NCBI GenBank assembly: GCA_014529385.2
Contig: CM043971.1
Span: 87,246,840-87,310,839 of the forward strand
Source: Adiantum capillus-veneris
Lineage: Eukaryota; Streptophyta; Polypodiopsida; Polypodiales; Pteridaceae
Length of the DNA stretch: 64,000 nt
Direction: 5' to 3'
The notes below the pieces were generated by a model, which worked only from the letters and a program-made list of their open reading frames with translations, had not been told where the DNA came from and did no database searches. The translations under genes were made by a program, and so were the position numbers. Positions 42,261 through 55,321 of the stretch are shown here, piece after piece. Position 1 is the first letter of the stretch. Every line of letters begins with the position of its first letter.

Positions 42261-44720
42261 AGGGTAAATCAGGCTCCATACTTAACAGCGATCGCCTTGA
42301 TTCACACTCTCTTTGGTAGATACTCTAGTAATGGTCTCTCCAAATATGACTTGATTTTCTAGCATACGATCAGATCTAAGGTTCATATAGACCTGTGAAG
42401 CCCTGGATAGAGTACTTACCATCGGATTGACTTGTTATCAGCTTCTTCCACTTGACTTGATTGCGACTTCTGTCAAGCTTTCAATTCCTTGTCTGCAACC
42501 TGATTCTGGTATCAGTTTTAATCAAGTTATCTATTCTAGCTCAGGGTATCCACAGCACCCCTATCCTCTCGAAAAACACCTTTGAAAATACACTTTACAC
42601 TAGCCCACCACCGCCTGCTCAGTTTCCACTGCTAACACACTTCACAAATCCTCCATACAAAGCACACGTAATGCCATGGTTTGTCTCCACCCTTACACAT
42701 GCACACAGCCACTCAATCTCCCTTTGTACCTCAAAACACCGTCCGTTCGGGGGGCAGACACATCCACACTGCCGGCACCGAGGGGGAATATCAGGGCAGG
42801 AGAAATAGAAGAGGGAAGGGGAAATGACAACAAAAACGGGGCAACAGTGGCTTGATTCGCTTCACAAGGCATGTACAAAGGCTTGCACTACCATCACCAT
42901 GGCCATTTTCAAGAAAAAATACAACGAAATTTGACAGGCCATTCCTCTATCAGAGAGCTCCACTTTGCAGGTTCCGAACGGCACTAAAAATGCCCCTAAT
43001 TTGATTAAAATTTGACTTTTATAGGGAGAGGCCTTCAACATTGAAAACTATCATTTCATTGGCCCATCTGGAATTACATTTGGCATCTTTGGGAGGAGGG
43101 AGCCGCCTTGCTTTCCTCTATTCTGTCTTGCTCTCTTTGCACTTGAGGGTGTGGCATTAGCGACATCTCTATTGTCCCTTTATATTTTATTTTTTTTTTC
43201 CTTTATTTTTTACCCCTTTGGGCTACTCAAACCTTGCACTGCCCCTTTGGCTCACCTTTGACCACCTCTATCCGGCTCCCACCAACCTCCTCTCTCTCTA
43301 TTTCTCATTTGCCCTTTTGGTCCTGGCCTCCCTCTTTGCCCTTTACTTTTACTTGCCCTTGCTTGGTCGGCCTTGAAATGGCCTCTTTGGTATGCTACTT
43401 GTACACCTTGTGGCCCTCGGGCTCTTTCTCTCTCTCATTGACTCACAGTCCCCTACCGCGGGAACCCCTCCCCTAGGCAACAGCGACGTCGCTATTGCCC
43501 TCAAAAAAGGTTTGTCACATGGGCGCGGGCATAGTCCCTTACGGACCGCCACATCACCATCATCGCTAGCTGTCGAATCACCACCAACGGGCACGCATGC
43601 CACTGGCGCCGCCCCGTGCTGGCAAAAATATCCACATTCCCACTCTGCAGGGCCACCAGGCTTGCCAATCCAGCGCTCATAGCGCCCGTCATCACCACGG
43701 GGTGAGGGAGCTCCCCTCTCTCCCCATTTGTGTAGGCTCACGGCCCAGGCTATAAAGCCCGAGCACCCTGCCTTTCCTTGCGCATGTGGGTTCACTAGGT
43801 GCCATGTGGCACGCCCTGAGGACTCCCCCTTTTGAACTCCCTTGAAACCCCCTACAAATCTCAAAAAAACCTCCCTTCTTTTGCCATCTTCAAGAAAGTA
43901 TAACTTGCTACCCTCAGGCGTAATACCCAAGTTGTAAGACCTGACTAAAACCCCGCATTTTCTCCTTGGTTCAACATAATCCCCATCACCTCTTTAATTT
44001 TCTAGGCCCCCCAAAAACGCCATGAAAAAACAGGAAAAAACAAATGGCACTGCATTCTCGAGCAACTGCCCCTACATCGACTCAACGTATCTTGCTGACC
44101 AAGAACTCGATTGATGTGCCCTCAATTTGCGCTATCCTTGCATGGTGTCCTCCACCTTCTAGAACCTTGTTGAGGTAAAAAAAAATGCCAGATGGCTCAT
44201 CCTCCGATGCGGGCAAGTGGGCATAGATGCGGCCCCCGTCCAAACTTTGACAGCTCATATCTTGCACACTGTGGGTCCGATCATCGATCTGAAAGGACCG
44301 ACAGGCTCCATAAATTGAGCACTTGAGCCCTATCACTTCACATCCACTTCTCTGGCCTAGCCGCACATGTCCACCACGTTGGGAATCTACAACCACCTTC
44401 ACCTTCAAACTGGTATATCTCTCTCTACATAGCTTCGTTTAATGAGCCGTCTGGACTAGCATGGAAAACGCACTAGAGACCACATTCTAGCACATAAAAT
44501 CCACATCTTAGGCATAGAAGGCCATCACCCTACTTAGCTCTTTGCAGCACATCTTTGTCCTAAAAAACCACATCAGGCATACACTTTGATAGCCATTGGG
44601 CTGCCTAGGACCTTGGTACCTGCCCTAGACTTCTTCACTCCACCTTCTTGCAACCTCTGCTTGGTATCGACCACTTTCTAGCTCGGACCACAACTTTGGC
44701 TACACCAACGTGGCCCCACA
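42260..44720. other. No recognised gene
   Basis: The segment is locally GC-rich, especially 43390-43830. The longest frame (43930-43349, minus, 193 residues) has no recognisable motif and high Gly/Arg/Pro. No match to other parts of the window was seen. Confidence 0.4.
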
Positions 44721-44729
44721 ATGTAAGAG

Positions 44730-45622
44730 CACGAGTACGCAGGCAGAAAGGGCTTAAACGCCCTAATGAACATTCTGAGTTATTGCGGCGGCATGGTTAG
44801 TATTTCACTTTACTCTTTTACATTTGTTGTATTTTAATGATAAGCTAAGAAAATAGATTGTTTTGTAATTATATGTTTGTACTTACAGAAAGTATGTCTT
44901 ATTGTTTTTTTTCAGAATCCGATCGGATACGCGGCTTGGACACGATGAGACGTCTGATTAGACGACATCAGTCTAGCCATAGCCAGATAGCATTAGTTTC
45001 CTTTTTTCATAGCATGTATAATGAGATGACGTGTATACATCTTTTTGTAACTATTGGAAAACCATGTATTTTCTCAATAATGACAATTGTGTTGTAACTA
45101 TTGCATTTGCAAAGCTTAACAATCAAGTGATTTTGCCTATGATGTGTATAATTGTGATTGATTTACTTTTGTCAATTTTGTATCTTTATTGTGCAAACAA
45201 TACTATGTGTGATGGAGTTACTGGTTATATTGTCTTGTGGGTGACTACTTTAATTTGCATCTATACCTTGCACTTTCTTTCGAAGGTGAATTTGGTCTTC
45301 TCTTGGATTCATTTAAGTTTACTCTATTCTGGAAACATTCAATATGGTTGATGGGTGGCAAGGCATTCAATGCCCTGCCACCCAAAAAAATTTACTCTCG
45401 GGTGTCGCTATAAGCGTCTCTATATGAGGCTCTGCTACGTCGCTATAAGTGTCGCTACACAAGGACTGTGACCATCGCTATAGACGTCGCTATATAGCGA
45501 CGCTTATAGCGACATTCCCATAGCAACGTTGTTAGCACGGTCTTAGCAACGTCGGGGAGTATAGAAACCCAATGTATTTTTGTCTCTAAAAGTGTCAGAA
45601 GTGCACATAACCTCTTGTAGTG
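44730..45622 (+). mobile_element. CACTA transposon right end
   Basis: It ends AACCTCTTGTAGTG at 45609-45622, the exact inverse of the ends at 15750 and 27984. Subterminal GTCGCTATA-type repeats cluster at 45400-45540, including an 18-bp palindrome at 45485-45502 and a 15-bp inverted repeat (45403-45417 with 45499-45513). Upstream, a possible last exon joins across an intron (donor near 44797, TTTTTTTTCAG before 44916) and gives a short Arg-rich chain; the protein is not recognised. The left extent is uncertain. Confidence 0.6.
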
Positions 45623-47714
45623 TATGTACCTATACCCAACAAGGCTGTAAAGTTTATGTACTAAAAGGCGTCTGTAAGCCCCCATAATGTGTCAGATTAC
45701 CATCGAAAAAATATTTGCCAAGCTAAATTATGCAGCAGCAAAACCCCACAACAAACCATTATTAATGAGGAGTAGTCCCCCAATCAGACCAGTTTTTACA
45801 AAAAATTAACATACGGTTAGCAATTGGTAAAACCATACAGCAACAGGTTTTAAGTAACCCACACAGCAATCTGATGCTCATTAAGCCACCAACGTAGGCT
45901 TGGTTATTGTCAACAAAGTAAAGTCAGACTCAGTAGAGCGGCAGCAAAAAAAGCCTGCTTCCAAAAGCCAATGTAGACCCATGTCATTAGAAAATAGCAA
46001 ATTATATGAATGGCAACTATTGGTACCCAAAACACCATTATCTTTCTCAGTAAACCATGAAGTACAACAGTAACCTGAGACCTAGTGGATGGGTAAAAAA
46101 TCCAAGTCATAATATCATTATCATATATACTCACCATCCATGGAGGAACATAACCAGGTTCAGAGCGAAAACTTCATACAAACCCACAATATCAAACACT
46201 ATCTACAGCAGTATTAACAAAGTGAAAAAGACCCTTTTTAAAAAACTTGCAAAGAAATATGCATAAGCAGAGTGGCCAACCTGAGTGACTGTTGTAGCGA
46301 GATCCATATTTTAGTGTAAAACAAAACACAATCCTTTCTAAGCATAACAAAAAACAAAGCAAAGTGAGGGGCAGAGAAGCTCCCTCACCTCTTTATATAG
46401 AGGAGGGAGGTGGGCGGCCAAATCCTAGCAGAATTTGTCATGAGTGGAGTGACTCCCCTGCAAGGCCACCTATATTGCAGAGAGAAAACCCTAGCGTCTT
46501 CACAACAGGTTTTTGCTAGGGTAGTAAACCACTTAAGACTAAACCATTTCTGCCAATATTATATATGGGCCAAGTCCCAAGGTGTGGACCTTATTAAAGT
46601 GAACTTGTTTTTGGAGTCAATAAATATACAAGCTAGGAGCTCTTAAGTACCATAGTGTGTATGTGTGTGTGTGTGTGTGCACACACTTGGGTTCTCTCAA
46701 TGACGACGTAAGTTTACTAGTGGCACTTCAAAACAACATGAGCAAGTAGGACCATTTTCTTTGTTAGTAGGAAAGTGAATAAATGCCATTGGATATTTAT
46801 CCGAAGATCTCCTCCCTCTAATTAACAGCAATTGAACTTAAATGTGATTGCACGTTCACAGCTCTGTGAGGAGATCTGGGAGGATGAAACTATACTTATC
46901 GTCCTCCTCCTAAGTGAGATGAACATCACCTTTGACCTTAGAGTTACCTTTGAGAATGGCTACAACCTTCTTGGTGGTAGCAAAGATGACAAGGGCTAGG
47001 CAAAAGGTGTGGAGAAAGAGAGGGGGTATTGTCGAAGAGAAGACCAAGGGACGGCATCACCAGTCCATGAACTGATGTCATCGCTACGCCTACGCTTGCC
47101 ATAGAGAAAGGAGATAACCATAGAATGGCATAGCCAATCCCTGAAGTCGTAATTGCCATGAAAATCTTGGTTTTGCATGCTTCAAGAATTCCATGAGAAT
47201 TTAACTATATGTCTCCACATAATATCGCTTCATTTTGGGCAATCTAGGAAGTCTCAACTCAATCTTGAGTTCCAAGTGAAGAGTCAGAGAGAGCTAGCGA
47301 AAGAGGAGAGATAAGTTGGAAAAATTTAAAATAAATTTTTTTTTGTGTAAGTGAGACTACAGTTTGGCAACCCTTGAGTTTTTTTTCTTTATGGTTGGCT
47401 TTTGGTGTTGTTATAGCATGCAGTGATGGTTATGGTCACATGCAAGAGGCGGTGGGTATGGTAGATGATCTGTGGGATGCATGTAGATACATTCTACTTG
47501 AAAAGGTGCTCATATGATGTTGTACGTAGCCAAAAAGGAAGGGTAGTTGATCTGTGTCTTTTTTTAAATTTTATTTTCAAGTTTGCCCAATAGGGTTGCT
47601 AACAGCACTGTTGTTCAAATTACACGGGTCTTGGAAGCGGATGTAATGCGAAGGGGAACGACATTTAAGTAGCACACTACAAGGAGCATTCCATGAGGGG
47701 GAGCTCGTAGCTCA

Positions 47715-47857
47715 ATGCATACATTTGAGTGCTATCCTTTCTAAGTAATGGATCATGAGTACTCCCAGTGCTCCACTCCCTATAACGCATGCATCTGAGT
47801 GCTATCCTTGCTATAGTAATGGATCATGAGTACGCCTAGTGCTCCCCTCCCCATAGC
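47715..47857 (+). repeat. Direct repeat, two units of about 70 bp
   Basis: Both units contain GAGTGCTATCCTT, GTAATGGATCATGAGTAC and CAGTGCTCC or TAGTGCTCC in order. They are diverged. No coding potential. Confidence 0.7.
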
Positions 47858-48218
47858 TTCGACACACCTGCCTCCAGCACAATGTACCTTTACTTATGTC
47901 ATGTAAGCATTGTCTGATAAGGCAACACACTTCAGCCATGCATGTGCTAACGTGGCCTTTCCTATTGACACCAATTGAAAGCAAACATGAATCATGTTTC
48001 ACATCTTTGATTTGTTATGTAGAAGCATCATCCCCCCCCCCCCGACCCTCTCTCTCTCTGAAACTCTTAACAATGCATTGAATGCAATCTCGACAGAAAA
48101 GGATGTAATTTCTAATGTTAGTATTTCTTAATGAATGCATGGTCATTTGAGTGAAAGAGTTATGTAGGGCTAGAGAGAGAGTGGCCCACCTTGGAAGCCC
48201 GACTCTATGTGTAGTTAG

Positions 48219-48359
<141 letters not shown>

Positions 48360-48986
48360 CCAAAAAAACACTAGGACACGAAAAAGAGGTTTCTCTTTGG
48401 TGTGTTCATCTTTTGTGTTGTTGTTAGCTTATTCTTTGTTTCCAGCTTAACTTTTAATATCTATACTACTCTACTATGGGGAAGGAGATTCAAAAATACC
48501 ACATGGCATTGGAAGAGGGCGATATAGGCAAGGGGTGGCCTACACTCTATATTGCACTCAATAGGCTCAAATTCCGATAGCCAAGTGTGACATGGCAGTA
48601 TTTGTTGCCTCCCACCTAGTACACATAAGATGTAGCCTGGTAGGGGATGACACACATGCAAAGACAAAGAAAGGGGGGGTGGGTTTACATTATGAACGCT
48701 AAGAAAATGGCCAACTTCATCTAGCCCACATTTAAGTAGGTGCACTACATGAGTGGTGTGTTGTCTGCACTGGCATAGCTTGCGCAAGTAAGTGTTGTAC
48801 TTCATGGATACATAGCAATAATGGTGTGCGCTCTATGAGGCATGATCTAAGTAGCCCCCATCTGGCTAGCGATAGCAAGAGAAGGATCGAGAAGAGGAAA
48901 AGGGAGCACTACCAGGATGTAAGGGGGGTTGCAGAAGGGGGAGCTTGCTAATGGAGCCGCCTAGTACTGTTGAGGAAGTTGAAGAC

Positions 48987-49027
48987 AGAGAGAGAGAGAG
49001 AGAGGGGGGGGGGGGGGGGGGGGGGGG

Positions 49028-49113
<86 letters not shown>
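48987..49113 (+). repeat. Compound (AG)n-G27-(AG)n microsatellite
   Basis: AG repeats flank a run of 27 G at 49004-49030. The G-run could form a quadruplex. Frames through it are artefacts. Confidence 0.95.
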
Positions 49114-49115
<2 letters not shown>

Positions 49116-49923
49116 TGCTGCATAGTTGACTCGGATCGCGTTTGACACGTGGCACTATCTCTTTCCTTTGGATACTTCGAGCCTTGCATTGCTTTATTGT
49201 GTGTCATCCTTCCAACACTAGCGGCTCACCAATCTCCTTCCAAGGCATGCCAGCCTCCAAGGATGCGCGCTTCAGCAACTACTCCTATGCTAGGTTTGTT
49301 AATTTGCCTCTTGTTGAGCTGAATAATTTCTCCAATCGCTATGGGCACTATAGGCATACTTGAAGGTTTTAGTATTGGTCTCCCATCATGAGCATCCTTC
49401 ACGGTCCCCCGTTGCCTCTAGTTGGCCAAGTTGCCCACCTATCCCATTGGCCTTGGAGAGCACACTCATTGCAAGGAACATATGCACAGGGTATCATTTT
49501 CATATGATGCAAAGAGAACAGTTTTCTCAAAATGAATCACCTATGCTTGCATATTGAAGGAACGTGGAATATGTGAATACTTTACATGCACAATTTATTC
49601 ATGATGTGATGCAGTCGAGGGCTCTCAAAGAACAAATTTCGTTTAACAATGCCTTAAAAATGCTTAGGTTGACATGTCCACCTATGGTGCATTCACAAAA
49701 GCACCACAATAATCTTCACTATTAGGATGTTGTCTCTTGGAATGCATTTATTGGAAGATATGTCCAATATAGACCAAGTAAGGAAGCTCAGGGTTGTGCT
49801 AAAAGGAGTCATAGTAGTGAGTGCTCCAATGTAATCTCCATTTGATTGCCTCTCAGTCAATCACCAAAATTATATGATTTAAAAAAAAAACCATAGCATT
49901 TAATGTTCAAGAATAAAAGCTAA

Positions 49924-49928
<5 letters not shown>

Positions 49929-49994
<66 letters not shown>
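49929..49994 (+). repeat. (CT)n microsatellite, 66 bp
   Basis: A pure CT repeat about 180 bp before the C-element LTR. No gene. Confidence 0.95.
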
Positions 49995-49996
<2 letters not shown>

Positions 49997-50171
49997 TTGT
50001 AGCAAGGAGCATATTGTTCAATACTCTTTGAACCACCTGCAGTTGCCATAGATCGCATCATGAATGTAAGGGACTTTTTGAGCCTATTTGGAGAGAATCT
50101 CTCTCTCTATCTTTCTCTGTGTGTATGTGTGTGTATGTGTGTGTCAGATGTATCTATACTATCTATACTAC

Positions 50172-52628
50172 TGATAGCCATTTTTTGGCTATCCAAATTT
50201 CCATAGTGAGCTACCTCACCCTACCAAAATCACCCAAACAATGTGGCTATCCCTACCATTTCACTGTACATAGGCGTGTGTGAGTTAGGGGACTTTCCCC
50301 ATATTTTCTTAAATACCCTCAATTACCTAGTCACTGGGCTAGTTGAGCCAAAAAAAATTAAAAAAATAATTTTAAAAAAAGTTATATTATGGCCTCTTTG
50401 TGTGTAAATATTTCATTGTATATAGAGCCTAAATATAAGGATTTTTAATAATTATTTTGGTATTTATTTAAATATTTCTACCTAGGTGTGTTTTATTTAT
50501 GCTATGTACATTGACTCACCATTACCACAATTTTTCTTACCATTTTGCATACTCTTTACTCCATAAAGAAATAATTTTGTGCAAGCTTCTCTTATTTTTT
50601 GTGTAACTCCATCCCCACAAAAATCCAAAAAAACTAGTTTTATTTATGTGTATAATTTTTCATTATTGTTATTTTTGCCTTCCTACGTCTATTCTCTATT
50701 ACTCTCATAAATTAGAACACCAAAAATATTCATCTTTTTATGGTAGACTTATAAGGAGAGAGATTTATTTTGACCCCTTTATATTTTTTCCACCTATATT
50801 ATTTATATTTGACATGTATATATTTTTTTAGACCCCTCAATATTTGATTTCCTTAGTTGTACTATTCATTTATATCATGATCTCAACAATATCTTCAATT
50901 ATAGACCTACCAAATAAGGTCAAGGGTATGTGGCATGCATGCATGCACTATGGAGGGCTCACTCTTGGAGGCATTCAAAAGAATCATCCAAAGAAGGACC
51001 CCACAAGGACTTTGTGCAGTGGGAAACGATAGTCGGTTTTGCTGAATTTTTAAAGGTCACTTGCTCTCTGAATTTGAAAAGGTGATACAAACAAAAGTTG
51101 TAGCTCGGGGGTTGAATTTTTGCCTCAAAGTTTTTCATATTTTTTTTGAGCTACGAGTTTTGAGCTATGATTTTATTGGTGGACCCCAGTTTGCCTATGC
51201 TATGCAGCCACACTTCCTCTTCCACTTTATCATTTTCCGCTTTCACACACACTTCTCCACTCATCATCCCCACCTCTCTCACCACTCCTCTCTGCACCCT
51301 AATCACCTTCTTCTCAACCTTGAAGAATAAGAGAAACCATTGTGAACTCATGTCTCCTACACACACTTCCATTCCAATATTGACCACCTAGTCTCATTTT
51401 TCCTCCTCCATATTACCCATATCTATAAAACAAAACCACAAAATTCAGCCTCTTCTCTTGAAAGACAGCATCATGGTGATTGATTACTCATATTCAATTA
51501 CCTTGGCTCCCAAGGAAGGTCAAGAATGGAGAAAAAATGTACCGTCAAAGCTAGTAGACCGTCAACAAGCTTCAAAATTGACCCTACTCAAGACACTTGG
51601 AGCATCAACATTGTAAGAAATCCATATTTTCTTACCTATTAAGAGTTTTTTCTTCTTTATTTGTATCCTACATGGATACTCCCATTGTAACTATCCAATT
51701 CCATTTGTAAATCAATAAAAATACTAACTCTACTAATTTACTAACACTAAGCTACTATGAAAAGTCCTATCACCTCCACTTCTCTTCTCTCTCTTTTCTT
51801 CATCTATCCCCACCAACTTCTTGATAATTCCAAGCAAAAGAAATTAGATAAGTGCTAAAAATCTAACCCAACCATGGTTAGAGGAGTAACCCTAGCCCTC
51901 AAAATTGCTATAAAAGGAGGGTGTAGCTAGCACAAAAAGGGAGCCATAAGCAAGAGCACTATGCTATAGCTTGAGAATCCAAGCTCAACCTCTCTAGAAG
52001 GAGCTCTTGAGTGGAAGCTCATTAGCTTATGCATATGCATGTGTTGTATTAGGGGTGATTAGCAAGGGAACTCTATACCATTGTAAGAGAGAGTGATCAT
52101 TCGATTGAGAGTAGGAAATCTATCATTTCTCCTACTAATGTAAGCCTAACATTTGCTGAATCAAGGAGGGTGGATTTAGACTAAGCATGGATACTTTGTC
52201 TCTCTTCCAATGTGAAGTCATGGACAACAATGATGTGTAAGTGTCTTGGTGTTTTATTTAAGTTCTTGATAGCTTGTTTCAGGGTGTTTTCATCAATTTA
52301 TCCATAAATCCCACATATTGTAAGAGGGCGACAGGGTGGAGAGGACTCCCCTGGCCTTAAGACAGTGATTGGGGTGGATTTTCTTGTGATGTGTTGTGGT
52401 GTTATTTACTCAAGCTATGTTGAAGGAATACTAATCTCACTTTGATTGGTCATGACAGATTTGTAAGAAGGTATTAATGCAACAAGCACCCCCTCCCCCT
52501 TCTCTCCCTTTCTTACATATATGATTGTAAGAAGGTATTAATGCAACAAGCACCCCCTCCCCCTTCTCTCCCTTTCTTACATATATGATTGTGTTCGCTT
52601 AATCACTACCGATACATTTCAAAGCAGC

Positions 52629-52693
<65 letters not shown>

Positions 52694-52875
52694 TTACGCG
52701 TCCTAGTTGGCATCCAAAACTAAGTGGTGTCCCAAAGTTGTGTAGGGTTAGGTTGCGGGTGTGTGTGTGTGTGTGTGGTTGTTGTTTTTTCCAACCCCAA
52801 CCCAATTGAGCAGCACGGGAGCCTAGAAGGGTGCTTAGAGGCCACTCTTCTTGTTGCCCGCCCCGGACCGCCTCA
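50172..52875 (+). repeat. C 5' LTR (2704 bp)
   Basis: It begins TGATAGCCATTTTTTGG and ends GGACCGCCTCA, both shared with S1 at 15923-18570. It includes a 64-bp tandem duplication, a CT microsatellite (52634-52691) and a GT run (about 52760-52778). The left flank is CTAC. Confidence 0.88.
52461..52588 (+). repeat. 64-bp tandem duplication in C LTR
   Basis: Units 52461-52524 and 52525-52588 appear identical, each TTGTAAGAAGGTATTAATG to TTACATATATGA. S1 lacks the duplication. Confidence 0.9.
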
Positions 52876-52878
52876 AAT

Positions 52879-52895
52879 TGGTGCCCCCACTGATG
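52879..52895 (+). other. C primer-binding site
   Basis: TGGTGCCCCCACTGATG starts three bases after the LTR end and begins with TGG. The tRNA is not assigned. The leader to 53477 has no recognised gene. Confidence 0.6.
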
Positions 52896-53477
52896 AAGGC
52901 TTGTGTATCTTTTTGTGTAGGTTAAACCTTTAGCATAGTCAAGTAGGTTGCATGAATCATGAGAATTTGTATGATCTTTTCATTCCCATTGCAAGGCAAA
53001 AGGTACACATAATTGTTAGTACTAAGTTGCAATTTCAACATGTAATTCGTAAAATTTTAGGTTGACAGAGAAACGCATCAATAAATCCCTTTATTTTTCC
53101 TCTCATTAGGTACGACCTTAGTTTGGACGTCTATATTTTGTTTTGTTTTAAGCATTAGGTCATGCATAGACCATGGATAATGGCCCAGGAATAGAGGTTT
53201 TCCCCTTTCATTTCACTCCACACATTAGAATAAACGTTGCAATCAGTAGGAAGATCCACTTTCAACAACGTATGGTGTTCATGTTTGGTGGCCAAAGAGT
53301 AGGATAAATTCTGGCGTCACCAAACCCTGTCATCCTACCTCTTATTGATTATCATAGGTCATTTGATATGAATATTTTTATTTTGTTGTAGAATAAATTG
53401 CAATTTAGAAAATATTACTGTGTAAATCTCTTTAGAAAAGAAAAACAAAAACGTGTTGTAACTTTGAAACTGATTCA

Positions 53478-53894
53478 ATGGAGGCCCAACGCCAAATGTC
53501 CGGATATCCTCTTTTCTTTGGAGAGCTTGGAGAGGATGCAGAATTATTTTAAGCAAATTTTAAGATTTCTTGTCGTATCAAGAGGATAGTAACTGATCAA
53601 GAACGTGTAGAGATGTTTGAGGTGGTCCTCAGAAAAGATGCTAGCACTTGGTTTGACTCTTTGCCTGAGGAAGTTAAAGGGAATTACACTGAAGTTGTGA
53701 ATCATTTCAAGAGATACTTCTTTGATCCCCAAAACACTCAAAAGCTATGGCAAGACATTGTTTCTCACAAACAAAAAGACTTAGATGACTACTACATGTA
53801 TAAACAAGAGTTTCTACCTCTTTGGGCTGTATGGGTGAGAAATGTTGCTAACCTTGGTGATGGTGCAGAGTTCCTAAAGAAGGAGAGTTCATAG
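53478..53894 (+). pseudogene. C gag (capsid-like), broken
   Basis: From ATG 53478 the frame reads MEAQRQMSGYPLFFGELGED and meets a stop near 53550. A shifted frame continues with MFEVVLRKDASTWFDSLPEE, HFKRYFFDPQNTQKLW and LWAVWVRNVANLG and stops at 53892-53894. The plan is that of the A and D gag proteins. Confidence 0.78.
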
Positions 53895-54018
53895 CCTGAC
53901 TCTTTCTTGACCTTAAGGTAAAAGTTGAGGCGGGTGCACTTACTACCTTGCACAAGCTGTAGGTCCAAAGGGACAAGCAAAGAAGTCTGAAGAGAGATAT
54001 TCACGACCTAGGAGAGTC

Positions 54019-54915
54019 TTGCAATGTTGGAATTGCGGAGAGTCTGGACATGGGATGTATAATTTTCCTTGGCCCCGTGGGGAGCCAAGGAGACCTAACT
54101 TGGATTACCCAGTAATGAATGCAGGTGAAGGAATGGGTCAACAATTGAGGCTTCTAAAAAGGCCAAATGAAACAAGACCACCTCCACAAGGGATAGAAGG
54201 AGTTCCACCTTTGCTAGATCCAAATGTGCATGTGGTAGAGGTGAAAAATTCAAATGAGGTTGACATGGAAGCAAATGGCATTAAGCGTGGCCGAGAAAAA
54301 GGTAAAGAGAAAGGAGTCACATCACAGAGTGACCATGGACAAGGCAAGAAGGCAAAGGAGACCAAGGAAGCTAAGAGGACTCGACGTCGTATCAATCTCC
54401 AAGACTTCCCTCTTGGACATGGTACGGCTCCATACAAATTGTTGGAAGACATGAGAGGTAAGGATCGTGATATCTCATGGCCTCAATTTCTTGCATTATA
54501 TCCACAAGTTAGGAGGGATTTAACGAAGGCAGTTAGCACTAGGAGAATGGTAAAAGAGAGTGTGCCGGTTGTAAAAATTGCACAATCTGAAATGAATGAG
54601 GATATTACACCTCTGCTAGACTATTACATCAAAGGAATATTGGTTAGGAAAGGTCTAGAGGATGGGGGCACACAAATTTGTATCATGACAGAGGGGCTCA
54701 TGCAAAGACTAGGCATGCACATCCATGAGACACCTGAAATCAAAGTGAAGATGGCAAACAATAGCAAATCTAGGTGTGTAGGCATTTGTAAGAATGTTTT
54801 TGTAGAGGCCTTTGTCATTAAGAATGCAGTAAATTTCTATGTCATGTCTACCAAAGGAAATGGTTACCCATTTATCCTAGGAAGACCATGGCTAATGAAA
54901 ATGCGAGCTTTGTAG
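54019..54915 (+). pseudogene. C zinc knuckle and protease
   Basis: The frame starts with CWNCGESGHGMYNF: the fourth zinc ligand is Phe instead of Cys (D has Cys). A Lys/Arg/Glu-rich linker follows to about residue 130, then DISWPQFLALYP. The protease motif is EDGGTQICIM (54658-54687), with FILGRPWLM about 75 residues later. A TAG at 54913-54915 stands where D and A have Gln before Asp-Trp. The protease would otherwise cleave the gag-pol product. Confidence 0.82.
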
Positions 54916-55003
54916 GATTGGAAGAGTGGAAAGCTAATTTGAATGAATGACAATCATAAGAAGGTTGTCTTTGACATGAAGGAACAATGCCAAGAGGAGA
55001 TCC

Positions 55004-55321
55004 ATGAAGAATCATCACAAAGTGAGACGGAGGAAGGCTGGACCGATAGCACTTCAGAAGAAGAAAGTAGCGGTAGCATTACTGAAGAGCCTGCCTTCCA
55101 TTGAAGTCATGGGAGTAAGGTTTAAGCCAAACTACCAGGAGACCTCTTGTCGAGGTTTGGAAGAGGTAGGTACTCAAGAGAACCAAAAAGTGGAAGATAA
55201 AGGAATGCTAGAAGGTATGTTGTCTACAACACTTACAAAGGATGAAAGAGAGGAGTTCAAAGGTGTGTTAAGGAAATTTCCTAGGCTTTTGCTTAAGACT
55301 ACACCGATGTGCATGGAGTAG
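55004..55321 (+). pseudogene. C protease-RT linker
   Basis: Open frame of 105 residues in a different phase from its neighbours. Its end (EREEFKGVLRKFPRLL) matches the acidic region just before RT in D and E2 (KRSYINMLKRYPNFF in D). A shift near 55300 leads into RT. Confidence 0.65.

Noticed and set aside
43349-43930. 193-residue minus-strand ORF
   Set aside because: It lies in GC-rich DNA where long frames arise by chance, shows no motif, and lacks a recognisable gene context.
27984-45622. One certain 17.6-kb CACTA element
   Set aside because: The 3-bp flanks do not match, and no transposase gene was recognised between the ends; kept only as a hypothesis.
45900-46310. Spliced membrane-protein gene, possibly of the DHHC type
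   Set aside because: SEPGYVPPWM is suggestive, but stops interrupt it and no DHHC cysteine motif was found.
47715-47857. CRISPR-like spaced repeats
   Set aside because: There are only two diverged units and the setting is a plant nuclear genome.
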